DNA of 64,000 bases from Absidia repens (Eukaryota; Mucoromycota; Mucoromycetes; Mucorales; Cunninghamellaceae). The position numbers were made by a program, and so were the translations under genes. The notes under the pieces are model-generated. The model had not been told where the DNA came from and made no database searches. It worked only from the letters and a program-made list of their open reading frames with translations. Shown one piece after another: positions 1 through 12,186 of the stretch (positions within the stretch are counted from its first letter, which is position 1; each line of letters starts with the position of its first letter). The stretch covers positions 1,798,001 to 1,862,000 of the forward strand of contig MCGE01000005.1 in assembly GCA_002105175.1 (NCBI GenBank), in the 5' to 3' direction.

Positions 1-95
1 CACAGCATTTTCAATACCCTTTTCACTGTCTTCCAAGTAGCGAATGACTTGCTTCAGTTGTTGCTTACGGAAAGCTAGTTCTTTGGTTGTACCTA

Positions 96-137
<42 letters not shown>

Positions 138-257
138 TCGTCAGTAAAAGAGCAACCAAAGAAAGCTTTCTTTTGATTTACCGGTTTTATAAAATTGGCG
201 AGCATCGTCGATGATAGTAGGGATATCTTGTATAGGTGTGTATTCCAGCTCGGACAT
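1..257 (-). CDS. Aldehyde dehydrogenase, N-terminal part (cut by window edge)
   Basis: Two exons are visible: 182-257 and 1-92, joined across an intron of 89 bases that contains a 39-base T run (A on the plus strand). The ATG at 257 opens with MSELEYTPIQDIPTI; the second exon reads TTKELAFRKQQLKQVI and continues off the window. A helix with R-K-x-Q-L about 35 residues from the start is the N-terminal pattern of class 3 (fatty) aldehyde dehydrogenases such as yeast Hfd1 and animal ALDH3. These oxidise long-chain aldehydes with NAD(P) and usually sit on membranes through a C-terminal tail. The catalytic Cys and Glu lie outside the window, so activity cannot be judged. The gene is divergent from MED8. 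The splice joint keeps the frame (G|GT), which supports the model. Confidence 0.75.
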
Positions 258-784
258 AGCGATTATTTTCCTTTTTCTTTAAAAAAAAAAAAGAAAAAGA
301 GAAGAAAGTAGCTTGGTATTCTTGTTTTTTATTTTTTATTTTGAAGAGACGTTTAAATACCGACATCGGTGTAACCTGTTTTTTTTTGTGTGTAGCAATC
401 ATTGATGGATAGTGAACACAAATTACAGTTTTTGAGGTAAAATGGGTCGAGGATTGTGATTCCATTGGAAATAAGTCAGGTAAAAGCAACTCTGTTAAGT
501 CTTGTCAAAGATAGAACGTGCCGACGAGGTAGTTGCAAATAATTTCACGAGATTATCTGAGATAAAGTACTTTATTTATTTATATATATGTATATGACAG
601 GGACATGCTACATTGATGGGCTGGTGCTTCAAAAAGATTGCCGCTTTGAATTGGACAAGGCGGGGTTTTAATCATTCGTGATTTTTTTTCGAGATGGTCA
701 AGTTCTTTATTTTTTTCTTTTCATTTTTTATACCAAGCTGCTGGGCACGTATTAAAAGTTTTTCAATAAGCATCATAAACAAAT
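258..784. other. Divergent promoter spacer, aldehyde dehydrogenase / MED8
   Basis: 527 bases between two divergent starts. It is AT-rich with A and T runs (around 285-350 and 680-730). I see no RNA gene, repeat copy or convincing open frame. It must hold both promoters, but no specific operator is recognisable. Confidence 0.6.
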
Positions 785-1606
785 ATGGATTCAACAACAA
801 CAACAACTTCATCGGCTTTGGTAGCGTATTTAGATCCACACACTATTCAAGAATTGGAAGCATTACGTGGTAAACTAGGATCGTTACAAGAAACACTGTC
901 GACGCAGATTGCATACCTCAAAGAACCCAAGTTCCATTTTACGTGGCCAGATCTGCTCAACAAATTCAACATGCTCACAGCAAAATTCTCCTCACTCTCT
1001 GAAGATTTCCATCAATTTACCCAGACCGGCAGTACAGCGACTTTACCAAAACTCATGCTACATCCATGGACACCACCAGTGACTGAACAGGATACGAATA
1101 TTTTTAGCGTGTTACTACGTACCAAATTGATTCCTGATATTGAAGCTGTAGAAAAGGAAACTCTTCGAACGATTCAACAGGAAATGCCTCAGCAACAACA
1201 ACAACAATGGAACCTACAACAACAGCAGCAACAACTACAACAGCAAGAACGTCGAGTGGATGATGACCAAATGATCAAAGAACAAATTCATCAATGGCAA
1301 AAACTTAGGGAACGACATGATCTTTTGGCGGAAGAGGCGGCAAGCTTGACCCAAGAGCTATCATCAAGATATGGGGATGTCATCTTATTACGTGTGGAAG
1401 AGGAGAACAACGACAACAATCAACCAGTGACTTCTGGTATGAACTCAATGATGGATGATGATGATAAAGAGGATCAAGGCCCTGAATGGAAACAACAAGG
1501 ATTTACCTCAGAAGAAAACTGGAAACGGTATCAATTAGAATGTATGATGACTTTTTATAGCATGGGGAAAGATAGTTTAGTTGGTAGTGATCTTAAATCG
1601 AAATAA
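785..1606 (+). CDS. MED8: Mediator complex subunit 8 (Med8)
   Basis: Single-exon gene of 273 residues. The N-terminal helix (LDPHTIQELEALRGKLGSL, residues about 16-34), followed by a second helix with FTWPDLLNKFNMLTAKFSSL and the LHPWTPP-type connector near residue 92, matches the Med8 head-module family. Med8 helps bridge the Mediator head to RNA polymerase II and acts in the nucleus. A Gln-rich stretch (residues about 135-155) and an acidic stretch (DDDDKED) sit in the C-terminal half, which is predicted to be coiled coil and disordered. The start is the first ATG in frame and directly precedes a poly-Thr stretch. The AIG1-like gene begins only 153 bases after the stop, so the two may share a compact 3'/5' region. 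Identification rests on the N-terminal half. Confidence 0.8.
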   Translation: MDSTTTTTSSALVAYLDPHTIQELEALRGKLGSLQETLSTQIAYLKEPKFHFTWPDLLNKFNMLTAKFSSLSEDFHQFTQTGSTATLPKLMLHPWTPPVTEQDTNIFSVLLRTKLIPDIEAVEKETLRTIQQEMPQQQQQQWNLQQQQQQLQQQERRVDDDQMIKEQIHQWQKLRERHDLLAEEAASLTQELSSRYGDVILLRVEEENNDNNQPVTSGMNSMMDDDDKEDQGPEWKQQGFTSEENWKRYQLECMMTFYSMGKDSLVGSDLKSK

Positions 1607-1759
1607 AAAAAGTGTCTATTCTTTTATTCGGACATGTTTATCCTTTATCGCCGTTACAAAATTCGGTTTATCCGGCACGTATTTTTTTTTTTTTTTTTTT
1701 TTTATCTTCTTTCCCTTTTGTTTTGACTTTGTGGTGCTTTTTTATATTACTTTAGGTCA

Positions 1760-2724
1760 ATGAACGAATTGGTATTCAATGTGGCTGCTTTAGCTGCCAA
1801 CCTTTATGGACTTATCGTTATCCAGAAGGAAGGGCCAGATATGGGCTTCGGTGGTCAATTCCAGGTACAGTTTTACGAAAACATATCATACGGAAACGAA
1901 GCATAATAAAAAACATCTTCCACTGACATGGTCTCTTTTTCTTTCTGTAGTTCTTGACGATATTAGGTTTAACAGCCTCTACCTTGGCTATGACTTTCAA
2001 GCTTGCTCGCTACATAAGCCCTTCTCTGTTTCACGGTAACAAAACATACCTGTATAAACTTTATGTGATACTGGCTGTTTTATCTCTTTTTTTTTTTTTT
2101 TTTTTTGTTATGTTTTCCAGGACCCTATATGCGCTTATCAAATATTGCAACACCTGTAAGTTGTTAGACTTCGTATCAGGATTATAAAAAAAAACTCGAA
2201 TACTTATTCATTTTACCGTGGTGATGCTTTAGATAGAAGGTCTGATCAGTTTGCTTTATTGGACCATAGTATTATATGATAAGGATTTGTTGGTACCAAA
2301 GGATATTGAATTCCAATTGCCGATTTCCTTGGACCTGGCGCTTCATTTATGGCCTACTTTGTTTTTATACATTGATATGTTTATGTATAAGCCTGGATTC
2401 AAGCGATCGCGAGCCGATGTAATCTGTCTTCTCTCATTTGCCGTGGGATACTTCTTCTGGACCCGTCTTTGTTTCCAAAAAAACAATTTTTATCCCTATC
2501 CGTTCCTGAGCTTCTTTACTGATATACAACGACTGATCTTCTTTATTGTATGCGGTGCAGTTGGTTCATTGATGTATCTTGCAGGTAAGTTGAACTGATC
2601 AAATCACTTGGAACATATTGTACTAAATGACTAACCTTTGTTTTCCCCCACTTAACCTTATCCAATAGGCGCCTTCGCTCACTCTCAAATCTATCAATTT
2701 TCCAACAAATCCAAAACCCTTTGA
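1760..2724 (+). CDS. FAR-17a/AIG1-like membrane protein
   Basis: Five exons: 1760-1864, 1951-2035, 2121-2155, 2233-2584, 2669-2724, giving 210 residues. All joints are GT...AG and keep frame. The protein is almost entirely hydrophobic with five or six membrane helices. The start MNELVFNVAALAANLYGLIV followed by FLTILGLTAST, the central LLYWTIVLYDKDLL and the conserved HLWPTLFLYIDMF block are the pattern of the FAR-17a/AIG1 family. Animal members (AIG1, ADTRP) hydrolyse branched fatty-acid esters of hydroxy fatty acids, with an intramembrane Thr and His. The H in ALHLWP is the likely catalytic His; the Thr is most likely in TILGLTAST, which I infer by position only. The start fits the human family members, which also begin just before the first helix. 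A T run of 18 lies in intron 2. Confidence 0.75.
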
Positions 2725-3439
2725 TTTATTATAGTATAGTATAGTGTTTTGTAGCATTAGTACTTTTTATTATTATAGTTTTGCTATCTTTTATTTTCTA
2801 TTGATTCTATTGAAATAAATTAAAAACTGCTCCATGCACTTCGACATGGATGCTTTTTTTAGCGGGATATTTTGCCTACGTTATATGTCTATGTATTGTA
2901 TCAGGGAAAAGGTTGTTGAATTTATGGTTTTAATGATTAGACACTCCAATTATTTTGCGGTCTCTTGAGGTCCAACTGATTTCAGTTTGAAAAAAAAAAA
3001 GGGAAATATTAAGCTGGGAATATAAAATATGCCTGGATCAAGTGAGGTCACGACATCCTAGAGTGATTAATATGGACAGTAAAGCAGAAGTAGGACCACG
3101 CTTCATACAACTGAGTTTTAACTGTCAGTTCGTCGATAGGTTTTTTGGAATGAGCAAATAGTCGTAGTCGTGCTAGAAAGCTGTGCAAAAGATTCTACAA
3201 AGTCGGCTACACTCACAGAACGATCTCGATATATTTATATAACTGGTCGAAAAGAAATATGATAATCTTTGATAGTAAATAGTCTAACGCTACCAGCCAG
3301 CTTATATAGCCCATGGGAAAAGTAGTCATAGTAGGAGAATTAGAAAGTAATGTTTGATAGGACACTTAAAAAAAAGTAGCTAAAATGATGATATTGTTCA
3401 TTATACGGCGGGTTAGAGGATGATTATTAAAATTGTGTG

Positions 3440-4070
3440 TTTTATTGAAGTATAGAGGTGGGCACTACAACTAAAGATAACAGGCTCACAGTAATAAAGA
3501 ATCTAGTGGAAGGGTCTATTGGTGATAGAATGGATGTAACTAGGGTGAAAGCTGAAGAATATACAATACTAATCTAAAGGACGGCTATAATAAGGGACAT
3601 AATATATTGTGCAAGGCATGAGAAAGGCAATAAGGACATCTTTTATTGAAGTATAGCACGACATCTAAAAGGGTGACAGGGCATGATTGATCTATTGTAC
3701 AAGACTAAAGAGAGAAAGAGGGACTAATGGGGCATTTTTCATTGACATATGTAAAAATATATATACATTTTATTCAATTGTAGATAACATTGTATGGCAC
3801 GTTAACCCTAAAGTAAGCTATTGTTGACTTCAAAAATCCAACTAACGGTGGGTCCCAAATCCTGATCCCAAAATGAAAGGCTTCCCCCATGATGTTTGTT
3901 TTGCATTTTCTAAAATGCCCCTAATTCAAGTTCTAACACTAATCCTAGATTGTCAGTATCCCAATGAGCTTGCCATCATAACATTCAGACATTCATGGAG
4001 GAAAAAAAGACGAAAGAACGAAAGAGAGGAAAAAAAAATGGAGCTTCACAAAATCAGAAATTATCTGTGC
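3440..4070 (-). repeat. Interspersed repeat family A, copy a (divergent)
   Basis: Read on the minus strand it runs through a C/T-rich leader, then GATTAGTGTTAGAACTTGAA, then CATGGGGGAAGCCTTTCATT, then TTGAATAAAATG, then TCTTGTACAATAGATCAA. The same ordered blocks occur at 29.1-29.8, 37.6-38.2, 38.6-39.3, 39.8-40.2, 43.5-44.0, 49.4-50.0 and 61.6-62.3 kb. It is the most diverged of the longer copies. Ends are approximate. Confidence 0.7.
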
Positions 4071-4544
4071 GGCGGTTGAATTGATATTTCTACCACTGTC
4101 CTATATTTCTTTTTCAACACACACAAAAAGAAAAAAGGGGAATGTTAGGGACACGTACAATTTTCGCATGTACTCTTCGAAAAAGCCGAAATTTGTTATA
4201 GTCTTGCACGTACTCATTCTGCATGTACTATACAGTACTAGTGTACTACTGTACAGTTCCTGCAAGCACAGTCCTCTCAAAAATTGACAAAAAGAGACAG
4301 CAACGAGTATGATAGTGTGAAGAAAAATCATATCGAGATAGAATGGCTATAAGAAAAACGCACAAATTTAAACCGCCCAATTCGCAATTATCCATGGCAT
4401 TACATGTCATATATCTATAAGCTAAGGACTACACAGTATGAATAAACAATACCCACATATGCACACATTAAGTCACATCACTACACAGCATATGTAGAAG
4501 CAAATTGTTACAAAGGTCTTTTTATTGTTCATTAGCAAAGGATA

Positions 4545-4690
4545 GAAAAAAATGATAATGGAACGATAATAAAATAAAAAGAAGGGTACAGTAATGACAC
4601 GATTATAAAATAAAAAGCGGTGTGATGTAATATGGTAAAAGGGATAATGATGCGATAATAAAATAATAAGCAGTGATAAGGAAAAAAAAT
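4545..4690. repeat. Degenerate A-rich tandem repeat
   Basis: The phrase CGATAATAAAATAAAAAG recurs three times with small changes (near 4564, 4601 and 4653), each preceded by a GATAATGG- or GTAATGAC-type stretch. The unit is roughly 40-50 bases. It is too diverged for an exact period. Confidence 0.4.
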
Positions 4691-5801
4691 GTAATGAAAA
4701 TAAAATCTGAAATGGATATGTGGTGGTACTAGAAAAAAGAATAGTATCAATAATAATGATGGTGCCAGTGACATGCTGGTAAATATCAAATGAATGTAGT
4801 GGAGGGATCCGGTCTTTTTGTCCCATGATAAGATTAATAACGCGATGATAATGTGCAAGAAAGAAAGAAAGAAGAAGAAAAAAAAAAAAAAAGAAACAAA
4901 AGAATAAGATAGAGCAGTAGTAATCTTGCATTTTGTTCCTTTCTGACAGCAAGGCTATAAGCTATCTGGGCCGGACCACCTGGAAAATTCAGATTCAATG
5001 CGCGACCATAACTCTATTGGCGAATGCTAAATAGGAAACCCTCACTTTACTAATATTCTTTGCTTTAACAATAGCACCAAGCATCATCAACGAAAGGTTC
5101 CTTTTCCATGAATGGCAAATAGCACAGTTTGATGTTGATCTTCCAATTTTTCTAAAGGCACGCGATATATAGTATACCGCTGGTTGAAAACACATTTCAT
5201 TATATATGGTCATCACCACACTATTTCATCAAGACCGTCATTACCATCATCACTACTCTAAGCATCATCTGATATATAAACATTTCTGCAAATCGGATCA
5301 TAAAGCCTTTTGTGATGATATCATCATATTATTAATATGGCAGCCAAGAGCTACCTGTAACACAGCACACATCGCCACACAGTTCAAAAAGCCTAATTTT
5401 ATATATAGTACATCAGAAGACAGAAGCGGTAAAAAATATACATGGTGAGGTTCGCTTTTATTGAAGTAAATTCCCCCCCCAAAAAAAAAGAGTATAATAA
5501 AACAAAAGATGGGTCTGAACTATGATAGAATAATAGGAATGATGGTATTAAGTAAAGTTGTTGTGCTTTGTATAAAGGATGAAGGAGTTGAAATAAAACT
5601 AAAAATGACATGATAAAAAGGAGAGAGAGAGGGAGAATGACGGATTACAAGAAGTACAAACGAGCAAGATTAGAAAGGAAGAAGGAAGAAAGCTATTCTA
5701 ACTTTTTACACGTGAAGTAACAATAAGATAATATATGATATATGATATAAAAAGATGTATAAGAAAAGAGGGGATGATAAAGTGCAGGGAGAGGGGTAAT
5801 C

Positions 5802-6921
<1,120 letters not shown>

Positions 6922-8215
6922 GATATAAATATATATATATAAGAGAGAATGTGTGTGTGTATAAGGATGATGAATGAGTGAACAAAAAAAAAAAAAAAAA
7001 TAGAGGAGTGGGAAAGAAAGGAAAAAAGGAGGTTCAAGAAGTGGAAAAGAAAATAAGAAAGAAAAAAATTATAGGGGCGATTTAACGGAGTCGACTTTGA
7101 TACTTTTGGTAAACACACTAACTATGATTGGTCGAGCAAAAGTTTCTTTTTTTCTAGATTGTCTATTTTTAAAATGCATCCACCCACAACAATTTTTGCG
7201 GACCAATGACCCTATTTGTTGTTATGTTTTTTTGTTTTTTTTTGCTTACCATCCTAGTTCATATTCCCATCTATTCCCATTTTCTTTAGTAATTCGCTGT
7301 GTAGAAGTATTACAATTATGTTGAACATCCGTAAGTGTCGTTCAAAGCAGGTTGGAGGATCGAAGGTGAGGAAAAAACGATAATTACTTTGATTGGAAGC
7401 CCGCTCTGATTGACAAAAAAAAAAGTCCTCTCCCCCCAAAAAAAGATCGACGCGACCCAAATTTGTGTCACCGTGCCTTCTGTTTACTTGATCAGATTCA
7501 CCCCGGGATCTCTCGTTTGACGACATCATCTCTGAATTATGTGGAATAATAGATTGGTTACGTCGATCTTTTTTTCAACAAATCAAAAATCCCCTGTTTT
7601 ATTGTATTGATGGACTTCTTTTACACAAGCGGGAAGAAAAAGAGAAGCAAAAAGAAAAGGGGAACGCCATTTTTATTATATACCACACCCAGTCCAGACT
7701 TTATTTTCTTTCTTATTCATGTACATGCAGGATACGTACCCTTACATTCACAACACCATCATTTTTCCCCTCATTACGGTAAAGGGACTCATAGTAATAT
7801 TGGGCTCATCAACACAGGGTTGTCTCAGGTTGCTTGGTTTTATTTTTTATTTTTATTAATTCATTAAAAGAATATTCCAGTGGGCTTATCGTGAAAGAGC
7901 AAATAGAGTAATGCAGGTAACCCATTATAGATAATGAATGAATATTAATGGGTGCAAAAAAATAAAAAAATAAAAAATAGGTTAATAGGCACTCATTGTG
8001 ATCCCGAGCAACTTTATTTCCAAAAACAGTTCAAAAGCAGGGTAAAAAAAAGAGGGGGAGGGACAAATAAAGTGTAAAACATTTGTTTATTTGATAAAAT
8101 ATTGTAGAAAATAAAAAAGCAAATAACTAGTTGTGATATGTGGCTTGTAATGGAAGAAGGAGAAGGGAGGGTAGAGGAGAAAGGGACTGAGAGAGAGGAA
8201 TATATAAAATAAGAA
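6922..8215. other. MNN9 upstream region and SWIRM-gene 3' region
   Basis: 1.3 kb between the MNN9 start and the 3' end of the SWIRM gene. A CT-rich stretch on the minus strand (6980-7075) lies just before MNN9 and may be part of its promoter. The rest shows no repeat family copy, RNA gene or credible frame. AT-rich sequence with A runs lies near 7940-8060. Confidence 0.5.
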
Positions 8216-9495
8216 TCAGTGAGGAAGAAGCCACCCAAGACGATTGAAAGCACCCCAAAGACAACTTGTTTTGTTCACATCAATCCGGCACACTTTTTGA
8301 GCATCAGATTTCCTAAACTGCATACCGTGTTCATAAAATACCTGGGCAGATAGTATCAACGCACGTTTACATTTCAAATATTGTTCTGGTGTCAATCGTA
8401 ACGTTGATGCCATAGTTTTTTCTTTCGGGTGCAGGTGATCATAATATGGTAAGGAATGGATAGATAATGGGCTACCTATTTCGTACAATAAAAGAAAAAA
8501 AAAAGCTGAGTGTGGATCCTATGATGGGATTTCTGTTGATGGTTACCTTTCCAAACCACGCGGACGCTAGGTTTCTTGTCAATAGATTCCCATAATGGTC
8601 TCCACGATAAATCATACACATATTGATCGTCCACTGACAGGTCAACGTGATCGTAAAAGGATGTATTCGCCTTGACTTTGCTGCTGTTCAATCCCATTCC
8701 TGCGTTGAGAGGTGTGCATGTAGAAGAAGTGGGTAATATAGATGATGAGGATGAGGATGATGATAATGACGGAGTTGAAGAAGTGGAAGCAGAAGATGAT
8801 GATGATGATGGTATACAAGGTACAGATGTGGCTGGTGATATGAGCAATGTTGCCGATTGGCTACTTGTTGATAAAGTGGACCCAGGAACCGACAATGAAG
8901 GTACTGATGGCGATGACTTGGTTGTTGCTGTAGGTAAATCACATTGATGATGGCATTGTTGTAATTTCAATGTTGGGGAATTTGTGGCTGGTGAAGATGT
9001 CAGTGGTCGATCAAACACATTGATTGTAAAAATTTCATGGGAAGAAGTATTGGTCAATGTCGGAGATCGCCTTGGTAATGACTTTGTACGATGTGACCTA
9101 CGCCGCGGTATATATTGTTGTTTATGTTGAAAATAATGGTGCTGTTGTTTTTCGAGAGGGATGCTGAAACGCCTACCAATAGTATCAAAAGGGTCGTGGT
9201 TGGCAAGTGTCATGGCGCGAATGGAATGGGGTAAGCTGGCTTTTCTGTACAATAATGACGAAGGGCACCCACTACCACTATCACTAATTTCAAGCTGTCC
9301 AAGGCACTCCCTCCTTTGTTCATAAGTAATATCATAATCATCATCGTTGTTTGTTCCTGATGAAGGTAATAACGTGATATCATTGTATGTTTGAGTGGTT
9401 TCATTGTGGTTGGTCGTTTTTGGGGTCATAGGTGGAGACATCAGGTTGCTTTGATAGGTGGTTGATATTGTGGATTCGTTCTTTATCGAGTTCAT
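8216..9495 (-). CDS. SWIRM-domain protein (Fun19-like)
   Basis: Two exons, 8547-9495 and 8216-8475, giving 402 residues. The first 310 residues are Ser/Thr/Gln/His-rich and disordered, with LMSPPMTPKTT near the start and basic RRRSHRTKSLPRR around 130-145 that may be a nuclear signal. The last 80 residues read LRLTPEQYLKCKRALI ... FYEHGMQFRKSDAQKVCRID ... WGAFNRLGWL, which is a SWIRM domain of the kind found alone at the C terminus of yeast Fun19 and YOR338W. SWIRM domains bind DNA or histone tails in chromatin complexes. The fungal Fun19 group has no assigned activity that I can name with confidence. I chose the ATG at 9495; an upstream in-frame ATG at 9531 would only add a Phe-rich stretch encoded by an A run. 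The frame is kept across the single intron (G|GT). Confidence 0.75.
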
Positions 9496-9990
9496 TTGAC
9501 CAAAAAAAAAAAAATAAGTGTGATGTAACAAGCAGTTTTTCCTTTAATTGAGCAAAATAAAGGAAAAAAAAAAAAAAGGAAGAAACGAAAAAAAAAAGGA
9601 AAGAAAGTCGGTTTCTTTTTTATAAGAAAATCATAAAACCTTAAATTTATACCCCGCCGTCTATCATTGGCAGCCAATCATTAAGCAAGCTAGTCCTCTT
9701 GGCAAGTTAAGTGTGTTAATTCATTCTACACAGCACTCAGATAAACATTGGGAAACACGTGGGCAGTCATAAAATATCGTCATCATCATTATGGTATCCC
9801 TCCATTTTTAGTTTCCCGCAGATCTTTTTTTTTTAGGGGTCGGGTAAAGAGATAATAAGTGTTCACGACAAAGTAAAAGTAAAATAGCATAATGTCACAT
9901 CAAATTTGTTTTGTTTTTTATTATAAATAATAATAGTTTCTATCTATAAAAAAGAGAAGATAGGTGGAGGAAAGGTTGTAGAGACTAAAA
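9496..9990. other. SWIRM-gene upstream region
   Basis: 495 bases with several A runs (9500-9600). A CACGTG E-box-like word lies near 9758. No gene or repeat copy is seen. Confidence 0.5.
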
Positions 9991-11699
9991 CTAATCGGCA
10001 TGGTTGAATAAATAACTAACACTTTCGCCATTGTGCTATAGTATCAAATAAAAATTAAAGTCAGTAAGGTAATTAAGTTTATGCTATTCCTGTATTGATA
10101 GTATTTTTCTTTTTTACCGTTCGTCGGATGGCTTCGGCAATAGTTGTGGAGATGTCAATCACTGTCAATTTTTCACATTGATCCATTTTGCTAGGGGGAA
10201 TTGGGAATGTATTTGTGACGACGAGCTAAAAAAAAATTAGTTGAGAATATTAGTGTCATTCTTTACATATCCTATTTTTTCCTCTACGAAGTTTACCTTG
10301 TATATACTGTCACAAGCTTGAATTTTTTGGACTGATTCCCCACTAAGGACACCGTGCGTGGCGATGATATATACTTTGTCGGCGCCACATTTGTTCACCA
10401 AGTGATCAGCGGCGTCAAGGAATGTTTGACATCCATCAATAATGTCATCCTATCGTAAAATAAAGTCAGTCTAACCTATCGCCTACGTTTTTTGTTCCTC
10501 CCACCCTACTCTTTTGATCTTACGGTTAAAAACACAATTTTGTTCTTCACATCACCAACCAAAGTAATTGTGCTTTCTTCGCCATCAGTATCAGCTACAA
10601 TCGAGACAGCAGCATTCATAATATCAAGGTTGGAGCCAACGTCGTTCAACGAAGAAACTGAAGCTGTCAAATCTTCCACTAATACATCCTCTTCCACTTC
10701 ATCATCCACTTTCTGTTGAGACAAAGGGGCGGTTGCTTCGTTTCCACTTTTGGGCATGCCGCTATAAGGTCTATTATGTCCTTGGGGTCCAGAACGAGAT
10801 CGATCTTTGTGGATCAATGCAAAGTCTAATCGAAGAGCATCCGCCAATGAAGTGACTCTGAAAAGAGAGAGATTAAGAAGACGATTCATTTAACTATTGA
10901 CCCACCACCATCATTATCAACTTGATATTTTGTATTTTATTACCTTTTGGCACCGCCAGCATTCTTACTGACTACCACACCATTTTCCCATTGGGGCACA
11001 TGTTGAGTAATCCATTTGGCAATCACGGGTTCAGCATACAAATTATCAACAGGTCGTTGGAAGAAGCCTTGCATCTGACTTGCGTGGAGGTCCATGGTAA
11101 TGATATGGTCAACGCCAGCAACTACCAACATGTTTGCAACAACTAGAAACAAGAAGAAGGGATAATAAATAAGAAAAGGGAGGAGTAATCATCATGATAT
11201 TATTGGAGCTGGTATACAACTTACGTTTGGCAGTGATACAAGTACGTCCCTTGCGCTTGCTTTGCTTGCAGTAAGGGAAATATGGCAAAACAGCAGTGAT
11301 TCTTTTGGCTGATCCAATACGAGCGGCTTGAATCATGATACAAAGTTCAATAATGTTGTCATTCATTTCGGTCGACCCTGATTGGATAATAAAGACATCT
11401 TCACCACGAATAGATACTCCTAAAACAAAGAGGGACAGTCAATATATTTACACGAAGTCACCTATTATGCATATATAGTATCGTCTTTATTACCAATTTC
11501 AACACTAGTTCCGTCAAGATATGCATAGAAAAGAACTGTTAGAAGATCATTTCATGAATGTTAACGTATTTTGTTACCTTGTTTCTTTATTGCTAAATTT
11601 TTTTGAGGTGGTATCAGCAAGAGGGGTACCTAGTTTCTTTGCCACCAATTGGGCAAGTTCGAGATGGGAGGATCCAGCAAGGATCTTTGTGTTTCGCAT
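9991..11699 (-). CDS. PRS1: Ribose-phosphate pyrophosphokinase (PRPP synthetase) with inserted region
   Basis: Eight exons: 11578-11699, 11494-11504, 11225-11419, 10944-11142, 10524-10857, 10297-10449, 10118-10225 and 9991-10035, giving 388 residues. The enzyme makes PRPP from ribose 5-phosphate and ATP for nucleotide, His and Trp synthesis. Seen: [14 protein letters not shown] start, [37 protein letters not shown] with the conserved His, [15 protein letters not shown], and the ribose-phosphate loop as [10 protein letters not shown]. About 65 residues rich in Asp, Glu and Ser are inserted before TITLVGDV. Such a non-homologous region occurs in yeast Prs1 and Prs5, not in the human enzyme. The nucleotide loop reads [16 protein letters not shown] instead of the usual KDKSRAPISAKL, so this may be a Prs1-type subunit with reduced activity alone. 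Exon 2 is only 11 bases; without it the conserved SVEIG is lost. Confidence 0.9.
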
Positions 11700-11744
11700 G
11701 GGATAGAAAAATACAAAGAGAGGGAATCAATCAATAAATATGTA

Positions 11745-11795
<51 letters not shown>

Positions 11796-12186
11796 AGAGA
11801 AAAGGAAAATAAAAACACCCGCCAGAAAGACTCGCTGTTTTTTCGAGACGAGGCTTAAAAACATTCAATGTCCGTTGTCAACGAAAACATATCTGTGGAG
11901 AAGCTTCAGTCATAAATTGTGATACAAGATCAAGTCGTTCGTTGGTAAAATCAAACTTTCTTTATTGGACAAATAAAAAAAAAAAAAAGAAAACAAAAAA
12001 CAAAACAAAAAAAAAAACGTTAGGATGAGTATTAAAAATGATGATGTGAATGAATAATAATGAAATGTAAGAATATACAATGTGAATTGAATAAAGGGAA
12101 GGAGTAGGGGAATATACAATGAATGGGGTTGAATGAGAGCGGTTACACTATATACATCCGTAAAAATATTGTCAATAACCACTATA
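11700..12186. other. PRS upstream region / CYR1 3' region
   Basis: 487 bases. It holds a 33-base A run starting at 11746, with an A-rich stretch beyond it, and further A runs at 11970-12017. No gene is seen. The A run lies in the PRS promoter, reading as T on the transcribed sense. Confidence 0.5.

Larger units (their letters stand above)
2725..5801. other. 3 kb convergent intergenic gap with repeat copy A-a
   Basis: The gap lies between two gene 3' ends. It has no coding frame I would trust; the longest open stretches are low-complexity antisense of purine runs. It contains one family A repeat copy (3440-4070), a GTAC-rich imperfect palindrome near 4200-4262, a degenerate A-rich tandem stretch at about 4545-4690, and long purine runs near 4860-4900. 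The rest is featureless AT-rich DNA. Confidence 0.6.

Noticed and set aside
4473..4952. Minus-strand frame of 159 codons, Phe/Ile/Leu-rich
   Set aside because: It is a by-product of A-rich tandem repeat and purine runs on the plus strand; no domain or normal amino-acid balance.
8672..8947. Acidic plus-strand frame inside the SWIRM gene
   Set aside because: It is the reverse complement of Ser-rich codons (TCA/ATC repeats) of the real minus-strand exon.
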